Positions 44,677 to 52,139 of a stretch of DNA of 64,000 nt are shown here, one piece after another. Source of the DNA: Actinobacillus indolicus (GTDB lineage: Bacteria; Pseudomonadota; Gammaproteobacteria; Enterobacterales; Pasteurellaceae). The stretch lies in NCBI RefSeq assembly GCF_004519515.1, contig NZ_CP038145.1:1530001-1594000 (forward strand). Reading direction: 5' to 3'. The notes beneath the pieces were generated by a model that saw nothing but the letters and a program-made list of their open reading frames with translations, had not been told where the DNA came from and did not search any database. Made by a program: the position numbers and the translations under genes. Numbering within the stretch: the first letter of the stretch is position 1; each line of letters starts with the position of its first letter.

Positions 44677-45522
44677 ATGCTCAATAAATTAGATCAATGG
44701 CTTATTTATCATCAAACTAATAATCAGTTGAAAGGCATACAACGTTTTTGTGTTGAATTTCTATTTTTTGGTTTAAAAGAAGCCAGAGCGTGTTTATTTG
44801 CTGGATTATTTTTTATTGCGATGTTTATGATTCCTAAGGAAGGAATCTGGAATATACCCCGTTACGATTTATTGTTAATTTTTGCATTAGCCGTACAAGG
44901 GATTATGTTCTGGACAAAATTAGAAACTCTCGATGAAATAAAATCCATTACCTTATTTCATCTTATTGGTTTTATTTTGGAATATTTTAAAACATCAAGC
45001 AGTATACAATCTTGGGCGTATCCTGATTTTGCTTATACTAAAATTGGTGGTGTACCATTATTTACCGGTTTTATGTATGCAGCGGTAGGAAGTTATATTA
45101 TTCAGGCGTGGCGATTATTTGATTTAAAAATAAAAAGCCATCCACCTTATTGGCTATCAACCTTAGTTGCTATACTGATCTATTTGAATTTTTTTACTCA
45201 TCATTATATTGGTGACTATCGCTGGTATTTAGCTGCATTTGCAATGGGATTATATGCACGCACTTATGTTTATTTCACCCCTTACGATCGCAAGCGAAGA
45301 ATGCCGCTTTTATTAGCATTTGCATTAATTGGCTTTTTTATTTGGTTAGCTGAAAATATCGGAACGTTTGTCGGCATCTGGCAATATCCAAACCAAATGG
45401 GAGCATGGACAATAGTACATTTAGGAAAATGGGGAGCTTGGTCGCTTTTAATTGTGATGACATTTACTATTGTGGCAAATTTAAAACATATTAAAAAAAC
45501 TATTCGTATTTCAAGAGATTGA
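44677..45522 (+). CDS. DUF817 family membrane protein
   Basis: A 281-residue inner-membrane protein with about seven to eight hydrophobic segments (for example ACLFAGLFFIAMFMI, GVPLFTGFMYAAVGSYII, RWYLAAFAMGLYARTYVYF, WSLLIVMTFTIVANL). It matches the DUF817 family of unknown function. It is AT-rich and inserted between hisB and hisH without an obvious link to histidine synthesis. There is no strong ribosome-binding site (ggaactaaa). Confidence 0.75.
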   Translation: MLNKLDQWLIYHQTNNQLKGIQRFCVEFLFFGLKEARACLFAGLFFIAMFMIPKEGIWNIPRYDLLLIFALAVQGIMFWTKLETLDEIKSITLFHLIGFILEYFKTSSSIQSWAYPDFAYTKIGGVPLFTGFMYAAVGSYIIQAWRLFDLKIKSHPPYWLSTLVAILIYLNFFTHHYIGDYRWYLAAFAMGLYARTYVYFTPYDRKRRMPLLLAFALIGFFIWLAENIGTFVGIWQYPNQMGAWTIVHLGKWGAWSLLIVMTFTIVANLKHIKKTIRISRD

Positions 45523-45583
45523 TTTTGCAAAAATTTGTAGAAATCAGACCGCTTGTAACAAGTGGAAATAGTAAGGAAAAAAC

Positions 45584-46627
45584 ATGCTCACAGCCAATAC
45601 TTTAACCACCGACATCAAACAAATCATCCTACAATCCCGTGAAACCGCTATCCGCTCGGTGGATTTCCATCGGGTGCTGATGTATTGGCATATCGGCAAG
45701 CGGATTTTTGAAGAAGAACAGTAAGGGCAAGATCGCGCGGATTATGGCGCTTACTTAATCAAATCCCTTGCACAACAGTTACAGCCTGAATTTGGTAGTG
45801 GTTTTTCTGCTCGTCAATTGGAACGTTATCGCCAATTTTATCGTGCGTTTCCAATTGCGTCCGCACTGCGGACGCAATTGAACTGGACGCAATATAAGTT
45901 GCTACTTTCTCTTGATGATGCAGATAAACGTGAATTTTATATTGCGGAAAGCGTGAAAAATAACTGGAGTTCGCGTCAGTTGGAACGGCAGATTTACAGC
46001 AATTTGTACGAACGTTTATTGCTAAGCAACGATAAAGCCAGTGTGCTTGCGGTGGCGAGAAATGAGGCGGTGCCGACCGATCCGAGACAGATTATTAAAG
46101 ATCCGATGGTGTTGGAGTTTTTAGGCTTACGCCGTGAAAGTGCTTATTATGAGAAGGATTTGGAGCAAGCGATCATTACCCATTTGCAAGATTTTCTGTT
46201 GGAATTGGGCAACGGCTTTTCTTTTGTGGCGCGCCAAAAACGCTTGCATTTAGACGGCGATGAATTCTTTGCCGATTTGGTGTTTTACAACCGCTTGCTG
46301 CAATGTTTTGTGGTGATTGAAATTAAAACCCACAAACTTACGCACCAAGATTTGGGGCAGTTGCAGATGTATGTCAATTATTTTGACCGTGTGGAAAAAC
46401 TGCCCCACGAAAACCCGACTATCGGTATTTTGCTTTGCGCCGATAAAAATGATGCGGTAGTCAAATTCAGCCTACCTGAAAACCAAAAACAAATTTTCGC
46501 CAGCCAATATCAGCTTTATTTGCCGACAGAAAAAATGTTATTGGACGAAATGCAGAAAGAAATTGAGAGCTTTGAGCAAAAAGTGGAAGAGCAAAGAGCG
46601 GTTTATTTTGCACAAAGACGGGATTAA
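45584..46627 (+). pseudogene. YhcG-like PDDEXK nuclease (DUF1016) with in-frame stop
   Basis: The frame starts at ATG 45584 (after GTAAGGAAAA) and is stopped at codon 47 by TAA 45722-45724 in EEEQ*GQDRADYG, where relatives usually have glutamine; a single CAA-to-TAA change explains it. The rest is intact to 46627: an N-terminal DUF1016 helical domain and a C-terminal PDDEXK nuclease domain (ADLVFYNRLLQCFVVIEIKTHK). A restart at ATG 45818 would give the nuclease domain alone. Confidence 0.82.
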
Positions 46628-46698
46628 AGTGCGGTTGGGATTTGTGAAGTTTTTGCGAGATCTGACCGCTTGTATAATTAATTGATAGGAATAATAAA

Positions 46699-47160
46699 AT
46701 GACTAAAAATTTAAAACCAATTTTTTGGAAATTATCTCAAGGAACAAGTGTTGATTTTACATTTGAAGATATGATTTCGAGTATTGATGAAAAACTGGTT
46801 TATGTGCATCGTCAAACGGGAGCTAAGGGAACATCATCAACTACACAAGTAGAAGATTTTGTAAGTGCAGCTATCGGAGACTATTTTTATCTAACTCATG
46901 GAAATAATGGTATTTATTTATTGGGGCAATTTACTGGCCCTGTAAATTATTTCACTAAATTTGAAGATGATTGGATGGAACGACCATTTAGACTAATCCG
47001 AAAATCACTTAAAATTTCTCCTTATAAAGGACAAAGAAAGTGGTGGACACCAACAGAACCTTCAACGTTTATTCAAATTCCAGAAGATGAAGAAGAGCTT
47101 TTTGAAGAGTTAATTCTTAAACCATATTTTGATTTGTCGTTAGAGCGTTTTAGACATTAG
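46699..47160 (+). CDS. Unknown protein beside the nuclease remnant
   Basis: A 153-residue soluble protein that I do not recognise with certainty. The central part (AAIGDYFYLTHGNNGIYLLGQFTGP) and the late WMERPFRLIRKSL recall the beta-barrel of EVE/PUA-like readers of modified bases, but this is only a pattern impression. The C-terminus is acidic (PEDEEELFEEL). TAGGAAT precedes the ATG, and it ends 11 bases before hisH, so it is in the his transcript. An uptake signal pair (AAGTGCGGT, ACCGCTTGT) precedes it. Confidence 0.6.
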   Translation: MTKNLKPIFWKLSQGTSVDFTFEDMISSIDEKLVYVHRQTGAKGTSSTTQVEDFVSAAIGDYFYLTHGNNGIYLLGQFTGPVNYFTKFEDDWMERPFRLIRKSLKISPYKGQRKWWTPTEPSTFIQIPEDEEELFEELILKPYFDLSLERFRH

Positions 47161-47171
47161 GATAATATAAA

Positions 47172-47765
47172 ATGATCAACCTAGTAATCATCGACACAGG
47201 CTGTGCAAACCTGTCTTCTGTAAAATTTGCATTCGACCGTTTGGGTATTCAAGCGGAAATTAGCCGTGATTTGGCGAAAATCAAATCGGCGGATAAATTG
47301 CTGTTACCGGGCGTGGGGACGGCGATTGCTGCGATGAAAAATCTGCAAGATCGTCAGCTGATTGAAACCATCCAAAATGCTACTCAACCGATGCTTGGGA
47401 TCTGTTTGGGGATGCAGCTGATGACGGAGTTTTCCTCGGAGGGTAATGTGGAAACCTTGCGCCTGATGAACGGCAAAACGGAGTTAATTCCGAATACAGG
47501 CCTGCCGTTGCCGCATATGGGCTGGAACCGTGTGCGTTATGCGGCGGATCATCCGTTGTTTGCCGGCATTGAGCAAGACAGCCATTTCTATTTCGTGCAT
47601 AGCTATGCGGTGTTGCCGAATGAAAACACTATTGCGACCAGCAACTATGGCGTGGATTTTTCGGCGGCGATTGCGAGCAAAAACTTTTATGGCGTGCAAT
47701 TTCACCCTGAACGTTCGGGCAAAAATGGGGCGCAGTTGTTGAAAAATTTTGTGGAGAATATTTAA
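47172..47765 (+). CDS. hisH: Imidazole glycerol phosphate synthase, glutaminase subunit
   Basis: A class I amidotransferase feeding ammonia to HisF. Nucleophile cysteine in LGICLGMQL near residue 77, His-Glu in VQFHPERSG near residue 178. The 197 residues are normal. Followed after 3 bases by a palindrome pair. Confidence 0.96.
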   Translation: MINLVIIDTGCANLSSVKFAFDRLGIQAEISRDLAKIKSADKLLLPGVGTAIAAMKNLQDRQLIETIQNATQPMLGICLGMQLMTEFSSEGNVETLRLMNGKTELIPNTGLPLPHMGWNRVRYAADHPLFAGIEQDSHFYFVHSYAVLPNENTIATSNYGVDFSAAIASKNFYGVQFHPERSGKNGAQLLKNFVENI

Positions 47766-47768
47766 TTC

Positions 47769-47839
47769 GTAGGTACGGGGTTTATCCCCGCCCGCATCCA
47801 AATTAAACTCAAACGGGCGGGGATAAACCCCGCCCCTAC
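47769..47839. repeat. GTAG-headed inverted palindrome pair between hisH and hisA
   Basis: GTAGGTACGGGG with ccccgccc, then the inverse copy ending CCCCGCCCCTAC. Its last bases are shared with an uptake signal (ACAAGCGGT, 47838-47846). Confidence 0.8.
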
Positions 47840-47870
47840 AAGCGGTCAGATTTTAGAATAAATTTACAAA

Positions 47871-47893
47871 GGCACGAGCGAGAAGCTCGTGCC
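47871..47893. repeat. Isolated hairpin before hisA
   Basis: GGCACGAGC (47871-47879), loop gagaa, GCTCGTGCC (47885-47893): a perfect 9-bp stem of yet another repeat type, 24 bases before hisA. Confidence 0.65.
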
Positions 47894-47916
47894 AGCAAGA
47901 TAACAGGAAACACAAC

Positions 47917-48666
47917 ATGAAAAAATCCATAATTATCCCCGCCCTTGATTTGATTGACGGTCAAGTGGTGCGGTTGTATCAAGGGGATTATGCGCAGAAA
48001 ACCTTGTATAGCGATAATCCGATTGCGCAATTTCAAGATTATGTAGCACAAGGTGCGGAGCAACTGCATTTGGTCGATTTGACTGGTGCAAAAGATCCGA
48101 GCAAACGTCAAACCAAGCTGATTGGCGACATTATTGCAGCGGTGAAATGCCCAATTCAAGTGGGCGGCGGTATCCGCTCGGAGCAAGATGTGGCGGATTT
48201 ATTAGCGGTGGGGGCGAACCGCGTGGTGATTGGCTCAACGGCGGTGAAAGAGCCCGAATTGGTCAAAGGCTGGTTCCGCAAATACGGTGCGGACAAGTTT
48301 GTATTAGCGTTGGATGTGAACATCAACGACCAAGGTGAAAAACAGATTGCCGTGAGCGGTTGGCAGGAAAATAGCGGTGTGTCATTGGAAGCTTTGATTA
48401 ACGATTTCCGCGAAGTTGGTTTGCAATATGTGCTATGCACCGACATTTCCCGCGACGGCACCCTTGCAGGCTCAAATGTGGATTTATATCGCGAAGTGTG
48501 CGAGGCTTTCCCTGAAATCAATTTTATTTCTTCCGGCGGTATCGGCTCGTTGGCGGATGTGGACGCATTGAAAGGCAAGGGCGTAGGCGGTGTGATTATC
48601 GGGCGTGCGTTATTGGAGGATAAATTTAATGTGGCGGAGGCAATCGAATGTTGGCAAAACGGATAA
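47917..48666 (+). CDS. hisA: ProFAR isomerase HisA
   Basis: A (beta-alpha)8 barrel isomerase converting ProFAR to PRFAR. It begins IIPALDLIDGQVVRLYQGD with the catalytic aspartate, and has VGGGIRSEQDV, the second aspartate in CTDISRDGTLAGSN, and SSGGIGSLADV. The 249 residues are usual. It overlaps hisF by 19 bases. Confidence 0.96.
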   Translation: MKKSIIIPALDLIDGQVVRLYQGDYAQKTLYSDNPIAQFQDYVAQGAEQLHLVDLTGAKDPSKRQTKLIGDIIAAVKCPIQVGGGIRSEQDVADLLAVGANRVVIGSTAVKEPELVKGWFRKYGADKFVLALDVNINDQGEKQIAVSGWQENSGVSLEALINDFREVGLQYVLCTDISRDGTLAGSNVDLYREVCEAFPEINFISSGGIGSLADVDALKGKGVGGVIIGRALLEDKFNVAEAIECWQNG

Positions 48667-49421
48667 TCCCTTGTTTAGACGTGCGTGACGGGCAAGTGGT
48701 CAAAGGTGTGCAGTTCCGCAATCACGAAATTATCGGCGATATCGTACCGCTTGCTAAACGCTATGCGGAAGAAGGGGCGGACGAATTGGTCTTCTACGAT
48801 ATTACTGCCTCATCAGACGGCAGAACGGTGGATAAAAGCTGGGTGGAGCGGGTAGCGGAAGTGATCGACATTCCGTTCTGTGTGGCGGGTGGCATTAAAA
48901 CCATTGAGGATGCGGAGCAGATTTTTGCCTTTGGTGCGGATAAAATCTCTATAAATTCGCCCGCACTTGCGGATCCTGATCTGATTTCCCGCCTTGCAGA
49001 TCGCTTTGGCGTGCAAGCCATTGTGGTAGGTATTGACAGCAGGTTTGAGAAAGAAACAGGTAAATATTGGGTGAATCAATACACAGGCGATGAAAGCCGC
49101 ACGCGCCAAACCAACTGGCAATTGCTTGATTGGGTTGTCGAAGTACAAAAACGTGGCGCAGGCGAAATCGTGCTGAATATGATGAACCAAGACGGTGTAC
49201 GCAACGGCTATGATTTAGTCCAACTGAAAAAAGTGCGTGAAGTGTGCCACGTACCGCTGATTGCCTCGGGCGGTGCAGGCGAAATGGTACACTTCTATGA
49301 TGCCTTTGTGGACGCCAATGTGGACGGTGCGCTGGCGGCAAGCGTGTTTCATAAGCAGATTATCAATATTGGGGAGTTGAAGGAGTATCTGGCTCAGCAA
49401 AATGTTGAGATCCGCCGTTAG
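48648..49421 (+). CDS. hisF: Imidazole glycerol phosphate synthase, cyclase subunit
   Basis: The barrel subunit that forms IGP and AICAR with HisH. RIIPCLDVRDGQVVKGVQF at the start carries the first catalytic aspartate; the second is in MMNQDGVRNGYD. IASGGAGEMVHFYDAF follows. 257 residues, normal. Translationally coupled to hisA. Confidence 0.96.
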   Translation: MLAKRIIPCLDVRDGQVVKGVQFRNHEIIGDIVPLAKRYAEEGADELVFYDITASSDGRTVDKSWVERVAEVIDIPFCVAGGIKTIEDAEQIFAFGADKISINSPALADPDLISRLADRFGVQAIVVGIDSRFEKETGKYWVNQYTGDESRTRQTNWQLLDWVVEVQKRGAGEIVLNMMNQDGVRNGYDLVQLKKVREVCHVPLIASGGAGEMVHFYDAFVDANVDGALAASVFHKQIINIGELKEYLAQQNVEIRR

Positions 49422-49448
49422 TACCTAGGAAAAAACAAGGATTAAAGA

Positions 49449-50090
49449 ATGATAAACACAATAGACTGGCAAAAAGTAGATCAATTACTCCCCGTGATCG
49501 TCCAAAACGCTCAAACCTGTGAAGTCCTAATGCTGGGTTATATGAACCAAGCAGCATTAGACAAAACATTAGCCGAGAAAAAAGTGACCTTTTTCTCACG
49601 TACCAAACAACGTTTATGGACGAAAGGGGAAACCTCGGGGCATTTCTTAAACGTGGTGGATATGAGCTTGGATTGTGATAACGATACCTTGCTGATTTTA
49701 GCCGATCCGATTGGAGAAACCTGTCATACAGGGGCAGAAAGTTGTTTTCATCAGTTTGAAACCCAATCCGAAGGCGATTGGACGTGGTTTAGCAAATTAG
49801 AACGCACCCTTGCTGAGCGTAAAAACGCCGATCCTGAAAGCTCTTACACGGCAAAACTTTATGCCAAAGGCACGAAGAAAATTGCACAGAAAGTGGGCGA
49901 AGAAGGGGTTGAAACCGCACTGGCTGCGATGGCGAAAGCTCGCGAAGAATTAGTTAGCGAAGCGGCAGATTTGGTTTATCACTTAACGGTGTTACTCCAT
50001 AATGAAAATCTGGCGTGGCAAGATGTGATTTTGAAATTAAAAGAACGGCATCAGGGCATAGGCTTACATCCTGAAGGTTCAAATAAATAA
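49449..50090 (+). CDS. hisI: Phosphoribosyl-AMP cyclohydrolase / phosphoribosyl-ATP pyrophosphatase
   Basis: The fused HisIE enzyme (213 residues) for steps two and three. The cyclohydrolase domain has SRTKQRLWTKGETSGHFL, DCDNDTLL and GETCHTG with metal-binding residues. The pyrophosphatase domain has KKIAQKVGEEGVETALAA and EAADLVYHL. It is the last his gene; the his set here is G, D, C, B, H, A, F, IE. Confidence 0.95.
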   Translation: MINTIDWQKVDQLLPVIVQNAQTCEVLMLGYMNQAALDKTLAEKKVTFFSRTKQRLWTKGETSGHFLNVVDMSLDCDNDTLLILADPIGETCHTGAESCFHQFETQSEGDWTWFSKLERTLAERKNADPESSYTAKLYAKGTKKIAQKVGEEGVETALAAMAKAREELVSEAADLVYHLTVLLHNENLAWQDVILKLKERHQGIGLHPEGSNK

Positions 50091-50177
50091 GAAATATGCT
50101 AATAGAGAACAATCTTCTTGTTATGTCTAATTAACTGAATTTGAAATTTTATAGTATCATTGTCATCAATGAACTTC

Positions 50178-50231
50178 ACAAGCGGTTCGATCTTCTCTAT
50201 TTTTTGCAAAATAGGATTAAGATCCGACCGC
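50178..50231. terminator. Inverted uptake-signal hairpin before dusA
   Basis: ACAAGCGGTTCGATCTT (50178 on) faces an inverse copy AAGATCCGACCGCTT (about 50217-50231). Such inverted uptake signals often serve as terminators in Pasteurellaceae; here it could end the his transcript. Confidence 0.6.
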
Positions 50232-50254
50232 TTTATTTTATCTGGATTTTATCA

Positions 50255-51229
50255 ATGCAAGAAAACTACTATCGCGGACGATTTTCTGTTGCACCAATGC
50301 TTGATTGGACAACTCGCCACTGTCGCTATTTTCACCGTCAATTTACTCAACATAGCTTACTTTATAGTGAGATGATTACCGCACCCGCAATTTTGCACGC
50401 GAAATATGATCTGCTTGCTTACGATCCCACAGAAAATCCTGTGGCGTTGCAATTAGGGGGGAGCGATCCTGAACAGTTAGCGAAATGTGCAAAATTAGTG
50501 GAAGAACGGGGCTATGCGGAAATCAATCTGAATGTCGGTTGCCCATCAGATCGTGTTCAAAATGGTATGTTTGGTGCCTGTTTAATGGGAAAAGCGGATT
50601 TAGTCGCTCGCTGTGTAGAAGCAATGAAAAAAGAAGTGAGTATTCCTGTTACCGTTAAACATCGTATTGGCATTGACGATCTAGATAGCTATGAATTTCT
50701 ATGTGATTTTATTGAGAAAATTCAGCCTTATTGTGACGATTTTATTGTCCACGCACGTAAAGCGTGGCTGTCAGGCTTAAGCCCGAAAGAAAATCGTGAA
50801 ATCCCACCGCTTGATTATGAGCGAGTCTATCAACTCAAACGGGATTTTCCACATCTTAAAATGAGCATTAACGGCGGGATTAAAACGATTGAAGAGATCA
50901 AACATCACTTGCAATTTGTTGATGGTGTGATGGTCGGGCGTGAAGCCTATCAAAATCCGTCTTTGCTTGGTTATATTGATCGAGAGCTGTTTGACCCAAA
51001 TGCCGAGATTGTTACACCAAAACAAGCCGTTGAAAAAATGCTACCTTACATTGAACAGCAACTTTCACAAGGCGTTTATCTCAATCACATTGTCCGCCAT
51101 ATTCTTGGCGCATTCCAAAACTGCAAGGGTGCAAGACAGTGGCGTAGGCATTTAAGTGAAAATGCTTGCAAGCAAGGAGCTGGTGTGGAAGTGGTAACTG
51201 AAGCATTGAAATTTGTGGAAATTGAATGA
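50255..51229 (+). CDS. dusA: tRNA-dihydrouridine(20/20a) synthase DusA
   Basis: An FMN enzyme reducing U20/U20a in tRNA D-loops. It is nearly co-linear with E. coli DusA: GRFSVAPMLDWTTRHCRYF, NLNVGCPSDRVQNGMFGACLM with the catalytic cysteine, HARKAWLSGLSPKENREIPP, and GARQWRRHLSENA. ATG 50255 (MQENYYRGR) gives 324 residues; the open frame upstream passes through the uptake-signal hairpin and is not used. Its stop overlaps the start of the next gene. Confidence 0.93.
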   Translation: MQENYYRGRFSVAPMLDWTTRHCRYFHRQFTQHSLLYSEMITAPAILHAKYDLLAYDPTENPVALQLGGSDPEQLAKCAKLVEERGYAEINLNVGCPSDRVQNGMFGACLMGKADLVARCVEAMKKEVSIPVTVKHRIGIDDLDSYEFLCDFIEKIQPYCDDFIVHARKAWLSGLSPKENREIPPLDYERVYQLKRDFPHLKMSINGGIKTIEEIKHHLQFVDGVMVGREAYQNPSLLGYIDRELFDPNAEIVTPKQAVEKMLPYIEQQLSQGVYLNHIVRHILGAFQNCKGARQWRRHLSENACKQGAGVEVVTEALKFVEIE

Positions 51230-51543
51230 AAGTCTACTTTTTTACTTTGATATTATGCTTAGGTTTTTTAGCAAGTGCTAATGCGAACATTGAGCAGAAA
51301 AATCAACAAAATCAACACTATTCATCTGATACGCTACTGCTCTTTTATGATGAAACAGGAAAGCAAGCAGTATTAGATGCGATAAGAAACTATCAAGCCG
51401 ATATTGTTTATGAGTACCAAAACTTCAACAGTTTTGCAATTCGCATACCTAAAGAAAAAGATATTGAACAAGCCAAAATATTTTTTTCACAAGTAAAGGG
51501 GATACTGAGTGTAGAAAAAGATCAGATTATGCAATTACATTAA
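51226..51543 (+). CDS. Small exported protein, peptidase-inhibitor-I9-like
   Basis: A 105-residue protein with a clear signal peptide (about residues 1-20, cleavage after ASANA). The mature part has the pattern of the I9 propeptide/inhibitor fold: DTLLLFYDETGKQAVLDAI, a central YEYQNFNSFAIRIP and a final LSVEKDQI. In subtilases this domain precedes the protease; here it stands alone and no protease gene is near. The assignment is an inference from pattern only. It overlaps dusA by 4 bases (ATGA). Confidence 0.6.
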   Translation: MKVYFFTLILCLGFLASANANIEQKNQQNQHYSSDTLLLFYDETGKQAVLDAIRNYQADIVYEYQNFNSFAIRIPKEKDIEQAKIFFSQVKGILSVEKDQIMQLH

Positions 51544-51593
51544 TTACAAGCGGTCAGATTTCGATAAAATTTTGCAAATTTTTTGCTTTTCCC

Positions 51594-51621
51594 CTTGAAA
51601 TATCAAATCAAGTCACCAAAT
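51594..51621 (+). promoter_or_regulatory. Possible heat-shock (sigma-32) promoter of groES-groEL
   Basis: CTTGAAA (51594-51600) fits the sigma-32 -35 box, and CACCAAAT (51614-51621), 13 bases later, is an imperfect match to the -10 box CCCCAT-T. No CIRCE element is visible. An uptake signal (51546-51554) lies just upstream. Confidence 0.55.
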
Positions 51622-51682
51622 ACCCACCGTTGCGTCACGTTAGGTGACGCAAAATTTTTCAATCAATTTTAGGAGCAACTCA

Positions 51683-51970
51683 ATGAAAATTCGTCCGTTA
51701 CACGACAAAGTGATTTTAAAACGTGAAGAAATCGAAACTAAATCTGCAGGCGGTATCGTTTTAACTGGCTCTGCGGCAACTAAATCTACTCGTGGTACTG
51801 TGATTGCCGTTGGCAATGGTCGTACTTTAGATAATGGCACTGTGTTGCCGTTAAATGTGAAAGTCGGTGATGTGGTGATTTTCAATGAATATGGCGTGAA
51901 AGAAGAAAAAATTGACGGCGAAACAGTGTTAATTCTTTCTGAAGACAATATTTTAGCAATCGTTGAATAA
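51683..51970 (+). CDS. groES: Co-chaperonin GroES
   Basis: The 95-residue lid of the GroEL chamber: MKIRPLHDKVILKREEIE at the start, mobile loop SAGGIVLTGSAATKSTRG at about residues 17-34, and a C-terminal ILSEDNILAIVE. ATG 51683 follows TAGGAGCAACT. The 169-base gap to groEL is unusually long and contains nested hairpins. Confidence 0.97.
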   Translation: MKIRPLHDKVILKREEIETKSAGGIVLTGSAATKSTRGTVIAVGNGRTLDNGTVLPLNVKVGDVVIFNEYGVKEEKIDGETVLILSEDNILAIVE

Positions 51971-51977
51971 CTTTTTC

Positions 51978-52107
51978 CTCTCCCCCGTTTACGGGGGAGA
52001 GACAGACAAAATTGCGTTCAGCAATTTTGGCAGAGAGAGGGAATTATGCCCTCTCCCTCCGAAAATTCTTCGAATTTTCTCCACCCTCTCCCGTAAACGG
52101 GAGAGGG
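51978..52107. repeat. Nested hairpins between groES and groEL
   Basis: Five dyads lie in a row: CTCTCCCCCGT/ACGGGGGAGAG (51978-52001), CAAAATTGC/GCAATTTTG (52007-52029), GAGAGGG/CCCTCTC (52035-52055), GAAAATTC/GAATTTTC (52061-52079) and CCCTCTCCCGT/ACGGGAGAGGG (52084-52107). The first and last are also related to each other, so the block can fold in more than one way. Confidence 0.8.
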
Positions 52108-52139
52108 AAAATAAAACTAATTTATAGGAACATAAAAAA

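Noticed and set aside
45818..46627. Intact independent nuclease gene starting at 45818
   Set aside because: Homology-like sequence continues upstream in the same frame to ATG 45584 and is broken by one TAA, so it is better described as a nonsense-mutated gene.
48794..49400. Overlapping minus-strand frames opposite hisF
   Set aside because: They mirror the G+C-rich hisF coding sequence and show no independent features.
50141..50254. N-terminal extension of DusA
   Set aside because: The extra frame runs through an uptake-signal hairpin; ATG 50255 fits the family.
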